Shown here piece by piece: positions 24,604 through 31,891 of a DNA stretch of 34,031 bases. The DNA comes from Solirubrobacterales bacterium (GTDB taxonomy: Bacteria; Actinomycetota; Thermoleophilia; Solirubrobacterales; Solirubrobacteraceae), in contig JAFAXX010000028.1 of NCBI GenBank assembly GCA_019240655.1, forward strand, positions 1 through 34,031. Reading direction: 5' to 3'. The translations under genes and the position numbers were made by a program. Position 1 is the first letter of the stretch, and every line of letters begins with the position of its first letter. Below the pieces are notes generated by a model, which was given only the letters and a program-made list of their open reading frames with translations, searched no databases and had not been told where the DNA came from.

Positions 24604-25613
24604 CACGACGCCTGTTCGTCGGCGAGCCCGTCGGCGACCTCGCCGGAGACCTGTCGGAGGGTGCCGCGGGCGGCCTCGCGCAGGGCGGTTCCGACTAAAT
24701 CGGCCTGTTCATGGGCGTCGTCGGCCTTGCGCCGGAAGGACCGCGCCGACCTGGCCTGCCCGCGGGCATGGCACTGATCCGCCATCCTTTGCAGCAGCGC
24801 GCTGCGCTCCCGGAGCGCGCGGATCGCCGTCCACAGGGCGGTCTCGACGCTGACCGCCTGCTCGTCGGCAAGGCTCTCGGCGGAGTAGCGATGGCCGACC
24901 TGGCAGAGCCACTGCGCCACCCCGGCCGAACCGCGCTCGACCAGGACTCCACCGCACTCCGGGCACGCGAGCATCGGCTCGCCATCCGAGGACGAGTTCC
25001 CCGGACCCTGAGGTTCGTTGGGCGGGGGATTCATACTCTTGACCATCTTGGCGATCGCCTGCGCAACCCCTGGCGACGGGACGACAGCGTCGACGTTGAC
25101 ATTAGCGAGCGCATTCGTGGGCATACCGGGGAAGAGCGCCTCGGCGGGATCTTGCACGATCGCCGCGCCGCCGTGTTGCTTGATCGTGCCGAGGCCGGCG
25201 GCGCCGTCGTCGCGGTTTCCGGACAGCACGACGCCGATCACCCGGCCGCCGCGCGCCGCCGCCGCCGAGCGAAACAGCGTGTCCACGGCCGGGCGGTGGC
25301 CGTTTTCGCGCGGGCCGACTGTGAGGTGGGCGTGATCGTCCTTGATCACGAGATGGTGGTCCGGGGGCGCGACGAGGATGTGCCCAGGCACGAGTGGGTC
25401 GCCGTCGGCGGCCTGACGGCAGGGCAGGGGCCCGGATCGCTGGAGTATCCCGGCCAGAGCGCTGGGGCTGCCGGGCGCGATGTGTACGACGATGCAGATG
25501 CTCGCCGCGAGGTCTCGCGGCAGCCCCGCCACGACCCGGATGAGCGTCTCCACCCCTCCCGCGGAGGCGCCGATGACCACTAGATCTCGGTGCGCGTTTC
25601 GGTCAGCCGGCAT
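24603..25613 (-). CDS. CheB-type methylesterase without receiver domain, with zinc-binding tail
   Basis: A 336-residue protein beginning directly with the CheB catalytic domain. The triad is Ser17 in IGASAGG, His44 in CIVVHIAPG, and an Asp in VVLSGNRDDGAAGL. No phospho-receiver domain precedes it, so it cannot be activated like E. coli CheB. Residues ~220-265 hold a zinc-ribbon-like segment, CPECGGVLVERGS then WLCQVGHRYSAESL, followed by long helices. This extended form is usual in CheB/CheR hybrid systems. ATG 25613 is chosen because residue 10 starts the first strand. It is translationally coupled to the CheR-PAS gene. No chemoreceptor, CheA or CheY lies in the window. Confidence 0.92.
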   Translation of the reverse strand: MPADRNAHRDLVVIGASAGGVETLIRVVAGLPRDLAASICIVVHIAPGSPSALAGILQRSGPLPCRQAADGDPLVPGHILVAPPDHHLVIKDDHAHLTVGPRENGHRPAVDTLFRSAAAARGGRVIGVVLSGNRDDGAAGLGTIKQHGGAAIVQDPAEALFPGMPTNALANVNVDAVVPSPGVAQAIAKMVKSMNPPPNEPQGPGNSSSDGEPMLACPECGGVLVERGSAGVAQWLCQVGHRYSAESLADEQAVSVETALWTAIRALRERSALLQRMADQCHARGQARSARSFRRKADDAHEQADLVGTALREAARGTLRQVSGEVADGLADEQAS

Positions 25614-25690
25614 TGGCCCACCTGTCCACGCCCACAAGCGTACGCCCCTCGACGGGCATCACCAACATTGGGGCGAATTCCCCTGAACAA

Positions 25691-25705
25691 GGTTGGTTTC
25701 CAACC
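25691..25705. promoter_or_regulatory. Inverted repeat in the CheB/DUF2294 divergent region
   Basis: GGTTGG-TTT-CCAACC is perfect, 20 bp before the -35 of the DUF2294 gene and about 78 bp from the CheB start. Such placement fits an operator; the binding protein is unknown. Confidence 0.4.
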
Positions 25706-25724
25706 GAACGGGCGGGTGGTGGGG

Positions 25725-25752
25725 TTGACCAGGTCCCTTCGCTCCGTACCAT
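25725..25752 (+). promoter_or_regulatory. Promoter of the DUF2294 gene
   Basis: TTGACC (25725-25730), 16-bp spacer, TACCAT (25747-25752), then ATG at 25762. The -10 to start distance of 9 bp suggests an mRNA with almost no leader. Confidence 0.5.
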
Positions 25753-25761
25753 CCCTACTCG

Positions 25762-26187
25762 ATGCAGTTTTCACACCTCGACACGGTTTCGAACGGGCTG
25801 TTCCGCGCCGACGGCCGCAGCCCGATGCTCGAGCTCTCGAACGCGATGGTGCGCCTCTACAAGGACGTCTTCGGGCGCGGGCCGACCAAGGCGCGCGCGC
25901 ATTTCGCCGGACCCGACACGCTGGTGATCGTGCTCGAGGACAGCATGACGGTGGCCGAGCGGAACCTGGCCTCCCTGGGCGAGCACCAGCGGCTGCGGGA
26001 CGCCCGGATGTTCTTCCAGTACGCCGTCGAGCGCGAGTTTCGTCAGACCGTCGAGCAGATCCTCGGGCGACGCACGGTCGCCTTCATCAGCGGGATCGAC
26101 ACCCGCGAGGATGTGGCGGTGGAGCTGTTCACGCTCGAGCCCGAGGGCGCGGTCGAGCCCCGAGCCGCCGCGGACCGCGTCCCGTAG
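25762..26187 (+). CDS. DUF2294 (MpsC-type) protein
   Basis: A 141-residue single-domain protein. The family core is visible in LELSNAMVRLYKDVFGRGPT followed by KARAHFAG, then LVIVLEDSMTVAERNLASLG, the EFRQTVEQILGRRTVAFISG block and a final AVELFTLEP. The Pfam family was renamed after MpsC of a proposed Na+-translocating membrane-potential system, but most members stand alone, and no MpsAB genes are here. An N-terminal 20-residue extension precedes the core. The function in this organism is unknown. It converges on the FAD monooxygenase with a 15-bp gap. Confidence 0.85.
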   Translation: MQFSHLDTVSNGLFRADGRSPMLELSNAMVRLYKDVFGRGPTKARAHFAGPDTLVIVLEDSMTVAERNLASLGEHQRLRDARMFFQYAVEREFRQTVEQILGRRTVAFISGIDTREDVAVELFTLEPEGAVEPRAAADRVP

Positions 26188-26202
26188 CGCTCGGCTCGCC
26201 GC

Positions 26203-27384
26203 TCACGCGGCCGCGAGCAACGGCCGGCTGCGCAGCTGCTCGGTGAACTTCAGCCGCCGGCGCAGCGCGTCGGGGTCGGAGAGCTGGCGGCGGATCTCCT
26301 CCACGTCCGCGCGCCGGCGGTCGGGATCGGGCTCGCTGTAGACCACGCGCTTGTTCTCGCTGGCCGCCGGAGAGGCGATCTCGACAAAGAGCCGCCGCCG
26401 CTCGGCCGCCCAGCGGTCGAGCAGCCGGTCGCTCGCGCCCTCGAGCACGACGGCGGCCAGCGGCGCGGTCAGCGCAAAGGAGTCGAACAGGCCGGAGGTG
26501 AGGCCGAGGCCGCCGGTGGGGTTGGTGGCGTGGGCGGCGTCGCCGGCCAGCAGCACCCGCCGCTCGCGCAGCCGGGCGGCGGCGCGCTGATGCATCCGGT
26601 AGGGCTGATGGCGCTCGAGCTCGTAGGGCTCCTGGCCGGGCAGCAGGGCGCGGAAGTGCTCGGCGATCCGCTCGCCGACCGTCTCCTCGGGCAGCCGGCC
26701 GTCCTCGGAGTAGGTGACCCGCCACAGGTCCCGGTCATCGATCTTGACGATCACCGCACCGTGAACGGGGTCGATCAGGAAGTTGGCGCGAGCGTAGCCG
26801 TGGCTCTGGAAGTCGTAGAACACGTTGGTGGCCACGAAACGCTCGGGCCAGGTCATCCCCTCAAAGGGCATCGCCAGCAGCTTGCGGACCGTGCTGCGCG
26901 CGCCGTCGCAGGCCACCACCCACCGCGCCCGGAGCTCGCCGCGCGGGCTCGACACGGTCACCCCTTCGGCGTCCTGGCGCAGCGCCGTCGCCTCGGTGCT
27001 CCAGCGCACCGCCGCGCCCCCGTGGCGGCCGAGGTGCTCGAGCGCGATCGCCGCGAGCTCGTGCTGGCCGAGGTGAACGTTGTACGCGTACGGTGTCTCG
27101 TCGGCGAGGACGTCGATCGAGTAGTAGATCATCTCGCCGGTCTCGTGGACGCGGTAGGCGTAGTCGGTCTTGCAGATGCCGCGCGCCTTGACGTCGGCGA
27201 GGATGCCGAGCCGGTCGAGGTCCTCGAGGACGGTCCAGTGGTAGACGATCGCGCGCGGCGAATCCTCGATCGCCGCCCCGGCCTCGATCACCGTCACCCG
27301 AACGCCGTGGCGCGCCAGCCCGAGTGCGGTGAGCAGGCCGACCGGGCCGGCGCCGACGACGAGGACATCGGTCTCCTCGCTCAT
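26203..27384 (-). CDS. FAD-dependent aromatic-ring monooxygenase (PHBH/UbiH fold)
   Basis: A 393-residue class A flavoprotein monooxygenase. Motifs in order are the dinucleotide-binding VLVVGAGPVGLLTALGLARH, the DG motif WVVACDGARSTVRKLL, and the GD motif GDAAHATNPTGGLGLTSGLF. The middle beta-sheet domain that shapes substrate specificity is present (FVATNVFYDFQSHGYARANF). Members hydroxylate phenols, polyketides or antibiotics using NAD(P)H and O2. It is the third gene of an operon with an MBL hydrolase (2-bp gap) and a DHA2 efflux pump. This context suggests inactivation or catabolism of an aromatic compound, under MarR control. Confidence 0.92.
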   Translation of the reverse strand: MSEETDVLVVGAGPVGLLTALGLARHGVRVTVIEAGAAIEDSPRAIVYHWTVLEDLDRLGILADVKARGICKTDYAYRVHETGEMIYYSIDVLADETPYAYNVHLGQHELAAIALEHLGRHGGAAVRWSTEATALRQDAEGVTVSSPRGELRARWVVACDGARSTVRKLLAMPFEGMTWPERFVATNVFYDFQSHGYARANFLIDPVHGAVIVKIDDRDLWRVTYSEDGRLPEETVGERIAEHFRALLPGQEPYELERHQPYRMHQRAAARLRERRVLLAGDAAHATNPTGGLGLTSGLFDSFALTAPLAAVVLEGASDRLLDRWAAERRRLFVEIASPAASENKRVVYSEPDPDRRRADVEEIRRQLSDPDALRRRLKFTEQLRSRPLLAAA

Positions 27385-27386
27385 CG

Positions 27387-28046
27387 CTACGGCGCCACCG
27401 GCACGATCGTCACGTGGCCGTTGTGCTCCGAGGTCTCGAAGCTCGAGGAGTCGAGACGGCGGACGTCGCCGGCTCGCTCGAGGAACGCGTCGGCGGGGTC
27501 GAGGAACCCAAGCCGCGGCGTCCGGTAGTGCATCGGCACGGTCAGCCGGGGCGCCAGCTGCGCGACGATCGCCGCCGCCCGCTCGGCGTCGATCGTGGGG
27601 CCGCCGCCGACCGGTACGAACAGCAGGTCGACGCCGCCGATCGCCTCGCGCTGGCGGTCGCGCAGCTCGGCCTGGCCGAAGTCGCCGAAGTGGCAGACGC
27701 GCACGCCGCCGAGCTCGAAGACGAAGATCGTGTTCGGGCCACGCTGGGTCCCGGCGAAGTCGTCGTGTTCGGAGGCGATCGCTCTGACCTGGCCGATCGG
27801 CGACTCGAGCGTCCCCGCCGTCGAGCGGATGACCTGTGGCGAGCCGCCGATCGCCTCGACGCCGTTGTGGTCGCGGTGCTCGTGGGTGACCAGGAGAAGG
27901 TCGGCGATGACCCTCTCGATCGCCGGATACTCGAAGCGCATGCCGCGGGACGCGAGTGCCGAGACGTCGCCGAACGGATCGATGAACACGGTATGCCGGC
28001 CCTCGCTCAGGCGAAACGCACTCTGGCCGTACCACTCAACTTGCAT
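27387..28046 (-). CDS. MBL-fold metallo-hydrolase (UlaG-like)
   Basis: A 219-residue beta-lactamase-fold hydrolase. The metal motif is LLLVTHEHRDHNGVEAIGG (HxHxDH), with later ligands in SEHDD, CHFGDFGQ and VPMHYRTP. It is closest in layout to UlaG/PF13483-type proteins, some of which open lactone rings; most are uncharacterised. ATG 28046 has a good ribosome site (GAGGAG) and overlaps the end of the efflux gene by 11 bp, so translation is coupled. A monooxygenase and a hydrolase in series could hydroxylate a substrate and then open a ring or ester. Confidence 0.9.
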   Translation of the reverse strand: MQVEWYGQSAFRLSEGRHTVFIDPFGDVSALASRGMRFEYPAIERVIADLLLVTHEHRDHNGVEAIGGSPQVIRSTAGTLESPIGQVRAIASEHDDFAGTQRGPNTIFVFELGGVRVCHFGDFGQAELRDRQREAIGGVDLLFVPVGGGPTIDAERAAAIVAQLAPRLTVPMHYRTPRLGFLDPADAFLERAGDVRRLDSSSFETSEHNGHVTIVPVAP

Positions 28047-29811
28047 GTTGCTCCTCGGGTTGGGTTGCGCGCCGCGGCGCTCCGCGGGTGGCCGGGGCCG
28101 CCGGCGCGGCGTGAGCGGGCCGCGGCGCGGGGGCGGTGCGCTCGGGTTCGTCTGACTCGGCGGAGTAATAGCGGCCGCCGCGCATCAGCGACGCGCCGGC
28201 GGCGACCAGGCAGGCCACGATCGCAAACGCGAACGCCTCGTGCAGGCCGCTGCGGAACGGCGCCGAGATCAGCTGGGGGAAGAACGTCCGCCCGGTCAGG
28301 ATGCTCTGGCTGTGCGCGCTGAGGTGCGCGAGCGCGCTCGCGCCGAGCAGGTGCTGGATCGGGTTGTAGCCGAGGAACGCGGCGAACAGGATCGAGATCG
28401 GGGGCAGATGGGCGGCCTTCTCGGCCGCCGCGGTGGCGACGCCGTGAGCCTCGAGGCCGTGGCTCATGGCCGCCGGAAGCGTGGCCGAGAGGCCGACGAC
28501 CATCAGGGTGAAGAAGACGCCGATCGAGATCACCTGGGCCGAGTTCTGGAACGTCTGGTTCATCCCGCCGCCGACGCCGCGATCGCCGCGCGGGAGGCTG
28601 TTCATCACCGCCGCGCGGTTGGGCGAGGCGAACATACCCATCGAGATGCCGTTGAGCGCCAGGATGGCCGCGAACTCCGGATACGAGAAGTCGGTCGGCA
28701 GCAGCAGCAACAGGGCGAAGCTGACGGCGGCGCCGATCATCCCGCCGGTGGCGAACAGGCGCGCCCCGAAGCGGTCGGAGAGGTAGCCGGAGGCGGGGCC
28801 GGCGATCAGCATGCCGATCGTCAACGGCAGCATGTAGATGCCCGCCCACAGCGGCGTCCTGGTGAAGTCGTAACCATGCTGGGGCAGCCAGATGCCCTGC
28901 AGCCAGATGATCAGCATGAACATCAGCCCGCCCCGGGCCACGGCGCTGAGGAAGGTCGAGAGCGTCCCGTAGGTGAAGGCCCGGATCCGGAACAGCGGCA
29001 GGCGGAACATCGGGTCCCGGTGGTGGGCCTCGATGACCAGGAAGGCGGCCAGCGACAGGAGCGCGCCGGTCAGCAGGGCGATCACCCGCGGGCTGCCCCA
29101 GCCGGTGTGGTGGCCGCCGTAGGGCCGGATCCCGTACGTCACCGCGACCATCAGCAGCACCAGACCGAGGGCGAAGGTGATGTTCCCGGGCCAGTCGACC
29201 GGGCGGCGCCGGGGCTGCGAGCGCTCCTGCAGCTTCAGGTACGCCCACACCGTGCCGAACAGCCCCACCGGGACCGAGATCAGGAACACCAGGCGCCAGC
29301 TGATCGGGGCGAGCAGGCCGCCGAGCACGAGGCCGATGAACGTCCCGCTGACCCCGACGATGTTGTTGATCCCGAGCGCCATGCCGCGCTGGTGGGCCGG
29401 GAAAGCGTCGGTGATAATCGCCGCCGAGTTGGCCATCAGGCAGGCGCCGCCGACGCCCTGGACGATCCGAAATACGATCAGGTAGCTCGCGCCCGCCCGG
29501 CCGGTCATCCAGTCGACGGTCAAGAGCAGCGACGCCACGGTGTAGATGACGAAGCCCAGGTTGTAGATCCGCATCCGCCCGAACATGTCGCCCAGCCGGC
29601 CGAGGCTGACCACCAGCACGCTGATCACGACCATGTAGCCGAGGATCATCCAGAGCAGGAAGAAGCTGTTGGCGGGAACCAGCGGATCGAGCTTGATGCC
29701 GCGGAAGATGTCGGGCATCGCGATCAGCGTGATCGAGGCGTCGATCGTCGCCAGGAGGACGGCCAGGGTCGCGTTCGACAGCGCGATCCACTTGTAGCCG
29801 TCGTCGGTCAC
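28036..29811 (-). CDS. MFS efflux transporter, DHA2 (14-TMS) family
   Basis: A 591-residue drug:proton antiporter with about 14 membrane helices. The DHA2 features are the N-terminal LATIDASITLIAMPDIFRGI, motif A in LGRLGDMFGRMRIYNLGF, and the antiporter region VFRIVQGVGGACLMANSAAI. A second half includes YLSDRFGARLFATGGMI. The cytoplasmic tail of about 50 residues is Pro/Ala/Arg-rich. Start is GTG 29811, 8 nt after a TATAAT, so the mRNA is probably leaderless. First gene of the operon with the MBL hydrolase and monooxygenase, divergent from marR, the classic layout of a repressor-controlled efflux pump. Confidence 0.94.
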   Translation of the reverse strand: MTDDGYKWIALSNATLAVLLATIDASITLIAMPDIFRGIKLDPLVPANSFFLLWMILGYMVVISVLVVSLGRLGDMFGRMRIYNLGFVIYTVASLLLTVDWMTGRAGASYLIVFRIVQGVGGACLMANSAAIITDAFPAHQRGMALGINNIVGVSGTFIGLVLGGLLAPISWRLVFLISVPVGLFGTVWAYLKLQERSQPRRRPVDWPGNITFALGLVLLMVAVTYGIRPYGGHHTGWGSPRVIALLTGALLSLAAFLVIEAHHRDPMFRLPLFRIRAFTYGTLSTFLSAVARGGLMFMLIIWLQGIWLPQHGYDFTRTPLWAGIYMLPLTIGMLIAGPASGYLSDRFGARLFATGGMIGAAVSFALLLLLPTDFSYPEFAAILALNGISMGMFASPNRAAVMNSLPRGDRGVGGGMNQTFQNSAQVISIGVFFTLMVVGLSATLPAAMSHGLEAHGVATAAAEKAAHLPPISILFAAFLGYNPIQHLLGASALAHLSAHSQSILTGRTFFPQLISAPFRSGLHEAFAFAIVACLVAAGASLMRGGRYYSAESDEPERTAPAPRPAHAAPAAPATRGAPRRATQPEEQHAS

Positions 29812-29819
29812 CGAGGGTG

Positions 29820-29855
29820 ATTATACAGGCAGACTGTGCAGTTAGCCTGTATACT
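29820..29855. promoter_or_regulatory. Shared MarR operator overlapping two divergent leaderless promoters
   Basis: TATACAGGC (29822-29830) and GCCTGTATA (29845-29853) are perfect 9-bp inverted arms. The inner ACTG/CAGT (29833-29842) shares the same centre, so 13 of 16 base pairs of the 32-bp site match. The minus-strand -10 TATAAT (29825-29820) and plus-strand -10 TATACT (29850-29855) lie at the two outer ends, 8 and 7 nt from GTG 29811 and ATG 29863. A dimer bound here would block both genes. Confidence 0.8.
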
Positions 29856-29862
29856 CTCGCCC

Positions 29863-30294
29863 ATGTCCACCCAGGCCACGGCCGACGCCTCGATGGTGGC
29901 CAGCGAGCTCCGCGTGGTCCTCGGGCAGCTCATGCGCCGGCTCCGTGCCGAGCACCGCTTCCCGCTCTCGCACGCGACCGTGCTCGGGCGGCTCGATCGC
30001 GAGGGGCCGCAGAGCGTCAGCGACCTCGCCGCGACCGAGCGAGTGCGCCCGCAGTCGATGGCCCAGACCGTCGCCGAGCTCGAGAGTGACGGCCTGGTCG
30101 AGCGCCGCCCCGATCCCGACGACCGCCGGCGCGCGCTCGTCTCGCTCACGCCCGACGGCCTGGCCGCGCTCACGCTCGAGCGCGGCCGCCGCGAGGGGTG
30201 GCTGGCCGGCGCGATCTCCGACCAGCTGTCAGCCGCCGAGCAGGCGGTGCTTGCCGACGCGGTTGGGCTGCTGCGGCGGCTGGCCGAGGCGTAG
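29863..30294 (+). CDS. MarR family transcriptional regulator
   Basis: A 143-residue dimeric winged-helix regulator. The recognition region is SVSDLAATERVRPQSMAQTV followed by AELESDGLVERRPDPDDRRR, the latter being the wing with its conserved DxRxx pattern, and ALVSLTPDGLAAL. Flanking helices at both ends form the dimer interface. It is transcribed divergently from the MFS-MBL-monooxygenase operon with 51 bp between start codons, across a near-palindromic site. It therefore probably represses both itself and the operon until a phenolic or similar ligand binds. Confidence 0.94.
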   Translation: MSTQATADASMVASELRVVLGQLMRRLRAEHRFPLSHATVLGRLDREGPQSVSDLAATERVRPQSMAQTVAELESDGLVERRPDPDDRRRALVSLTPDGLAALTLERGRREGWLAGAISDQLSAAEQAVLADAVGLLRRLAEA

Positions 30295-30323
30295 GGGTAG
30301 GGGCCGCGCTCCGCGCGGCGTCC

Positions 30324-30387
30324 GTGGGGCCGTCCGGGCCCGTCCAGACGGCTTCGTGGGCCCGTCCGGGCCCGTCTGGACGGCTTC
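30324..30387. repeat. Two 32-bp direct repeats with a hairpin whose loop is inverted between copies
   Basis: Copies at 30324-30355 and 30356-30387 differ at only a few bases. Each contains CCGTC-NN-GACGG, with the loop CA in copy 1 and TG in copy 2, so CCGTCCAGACGG (30340-30351) and CCGTCTGGACGG (30372-30383) are also perfect inverted repeats of each other. They start about 30 bp after the marR stop. Confidence 0.8.
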
Positions 30388-30495
30388 GCTCATCGGGGTG
30401 GGGCTATTTGCCGGCGCCTCGGCCCGCGGCCTTCGCCCGCAGCCCCGTCGATTCGACTGCGCGGTATCTGGCAGTGAGGGGTGGGGGAGCGACCA

Positions 30496-30590
30496 TAACG
30501 TGACAAAGCACCAGACCCGGGGGCGCTGATTCACGTTTGGATCGCAGGACGGCCGTAACGTGACACAGCGCCGGGCCGCTTTTTCACCTT
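30496..30590. repeat. Diverged direct repeat pair with TAACGTGACA cores, 60 bp apart
   Basis: TAACGTGACA starts at 30496 and 30556. Both copies continue with AGC, CC and CC at matching places and reach a TTCAC about 30 bp later. Two copies only. Confidence 0.65.
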
Positions 30591-30722
30591 CTGGTCGTCG
30601 TCGTGGTCGTCGCGTCGGCGCCCACCCCGCTCGGGCTCCTTCACCGCCGATACCGGGTGAACCCGGCCTCGGCAAGCACGCTGCCGCAGGCCGCAGGCGG
30701 GGCGCCGGCCCACGCCATGACA

Positions 30723-30806
30723 CCCGTCGAAGCGGCCGGTGGCGACTTCCGCTCGCTCCGGGCTCCCGTCGAAGCGCCCGGTGGCGACTTCCGCTCGCTG
30801 AGGGCT
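30723..30806. repeat. Two 42-bp direct repeats
   Basis: Units 30723-30764 and 30765-30806 share CCCGTCGAAGCG and CCGGTGGCGACTTCCGCTCG. The period is 14 codons, but the encoded peptides in all frames are low complexity. Confidence 0.8.
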
Positions 30807-31241
30807 CATCTGCGGTGTGCCCCCGGTCCGGAGCGATCAAAACGTTCCTCGCGCCGCGCTGGGAGGGCCGCGGACGCGATCTCTGGCGATCAGCGACCAC
30901 TAGCGCGGCCGCGCCAAGGGTCTCGAGGCTGCGAGGAACGAAATGTGCGGTCAGGCGGCCACCGCGAGAGTCCCGAACGCCCGGCGGCAGCGCCCGGGGC
31001 CGCCGGCCACGAGTCGTCAACACCGTTCACGGCCGATACCGCGCGATTCGACGCCTCCGGGGTGCCGCCGAAGGCCGCGGACTGAGGCGCCAGCCGACCG
31101 CGCCACCCGAGAGACCGAGCCGCCCGCCGACCACAGCCCGCAGTCACCCGGCCGCGCAGCACGGCCCGCTCGGCATCCGGCCTCGCCCGGCCGGGCCGGC
31201 CGCGCGTCATCCGGCTGGACGCCGGGGGAAGCCTGGCCCGG

Positions 31242-31278
31242 TACCCATGAGGTACAACGACATACCCGTCGGATACAA
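31242..31278 (+). promoter_or_regulatory. Promoter with paired 21-bp direct repeats before the TetR gene
   Basis: TACCC-N6-TACAA occurs twice, starting at 31242 and 31263. The 21-bp period is two DNA turns. The last TACAAT (31273-31278) is a good -10, 10 bp before GTG 31289, so the repeats straddle the core promoter and suit cooperative repressor binding. Confidence 0.55.
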
Positions 31279-31288
31279 TCGCGCGGCC

Positions 31289-31891
31289 GTGCCGGACTCG
31301 CTCGTCGCCAGCCATCCCGGGATCGCCCCGCTCCTGACCGACCGCCCGCAGCGGGCGCGGCTGCTCGAGGCGATGGTCCAGGCAGTGGCCGAGAAGGGCT
31401 ACGAGGCGGCGACGGTGGCCGACGCGGTCCGGCTGGCGCGGGTGTCGCGGGGGACGTTCTATGAGCTGTTCGAGTCCAAGGAGGCGTGCCTGCTGGCGGC
31501 CTACAGGCTCGGCTACGAGGTGCTGGAGAGCCGGATCGACGTCGCCATCCGCCCGGCCCGGGACTGGCGGGAGGAGCTTCGGCTCGGAATTCGGGCGTAT
31601 CTGCAGGCGCTCGAGCAGGACCCGCTGTTCGCGCGGGTTTACCTGGTTGAGGCCGAGGTGGTGTGGGAGGAGCGAGAGGCCGTGCTCCACCGCTTCGCGC
31701 ACCGCTACGCGGCGACGTTCGCCCGGTCTGGACGCCCGGCGCCTCCGCTCGAGGCGCTCTACCTGCTGGCCAGCGGCGTCCACGCGCTCGCCTGCGCGCG
31801 CGTGCGGACCGGCGGGCGCGTCAGAGATCTCGAAGACATCCTGGTGGGCTGCGCCGTGCGGCTCGTCGGCAAGGAGGAGACATGGATCTGA
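31289..31891 (+). CDS. TetR family transcriptional regulator
   Basis: A 200-residue regulator. The DNA-binding domain is residues ~14-62: LLEAMVQAVAEKGYEAATVA, then DAVRLARVSRGTFYELFESK, ending in KEACLLAAYRLGYEV. The C-terminal helical ligand domain is poorly conserved, as usual. GTG 31289 is preferred over ATG 31247, which lies inside the operator-like repeats and upstream of the -10. The end overlaps the acyl-CoA dehydrogenase start by 10 bp, and the dehydrogenase ribosome site AAGGAGGAG lies in this gene. It probably controls its own operon in response to an acyl-CoA or a degradation product. Confidence 0.93.
   Translation: MPDSLVASHPGIAPLLTDRPQRARLLEAMVQAVAEKGYEAATVADAVRLARVSRGTFYELFESKEACLLAAYRLGYEVLESRIDVAIRPARDWREELRLGIRAYLQALEQDPLFARVYLVEAEVVWEEREAVLHRFAHRYAATFARSGRPAPPLEALYLLASGVHALACARVRTGGRVRDLEDILVGCAVRLVGKEETWI

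Larger units (their letters stand above)
30295..31240. other. Gene-free, repeat-rich intergenic region
   Basis: No frame here looks like a protein: those open on either strand are Arg/Pro-rich and cross several DNA repeats. The content is a 32-bp direct repeat pair, a 60-bp-spaced TAACGTGACA pair, a TCG-rich microsatellite (about 30593-30617) and a 42-bp direct repeat pair, listed separately. A small RNA cannot be excluded. Confidence 0.6.

Noticed and set aside
30496..30590. CRISPR-like repeat
   Set aside because: Only two imperfect copies, no spacer regularity and no cas gene in the window.
30229..31023. 264-residue minus-strand frame in the gene-free region
   Set aside because: Arg/Pro-rich, runs through three DNA repeat families and over the end of marR; no motif.
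31247..31288. ATG 31247 as the TetR start
   Set aside because: It lies within the paired direct repeats and upstream of the TACAAT -10; GTG 31289 starts just before the protein-like region.
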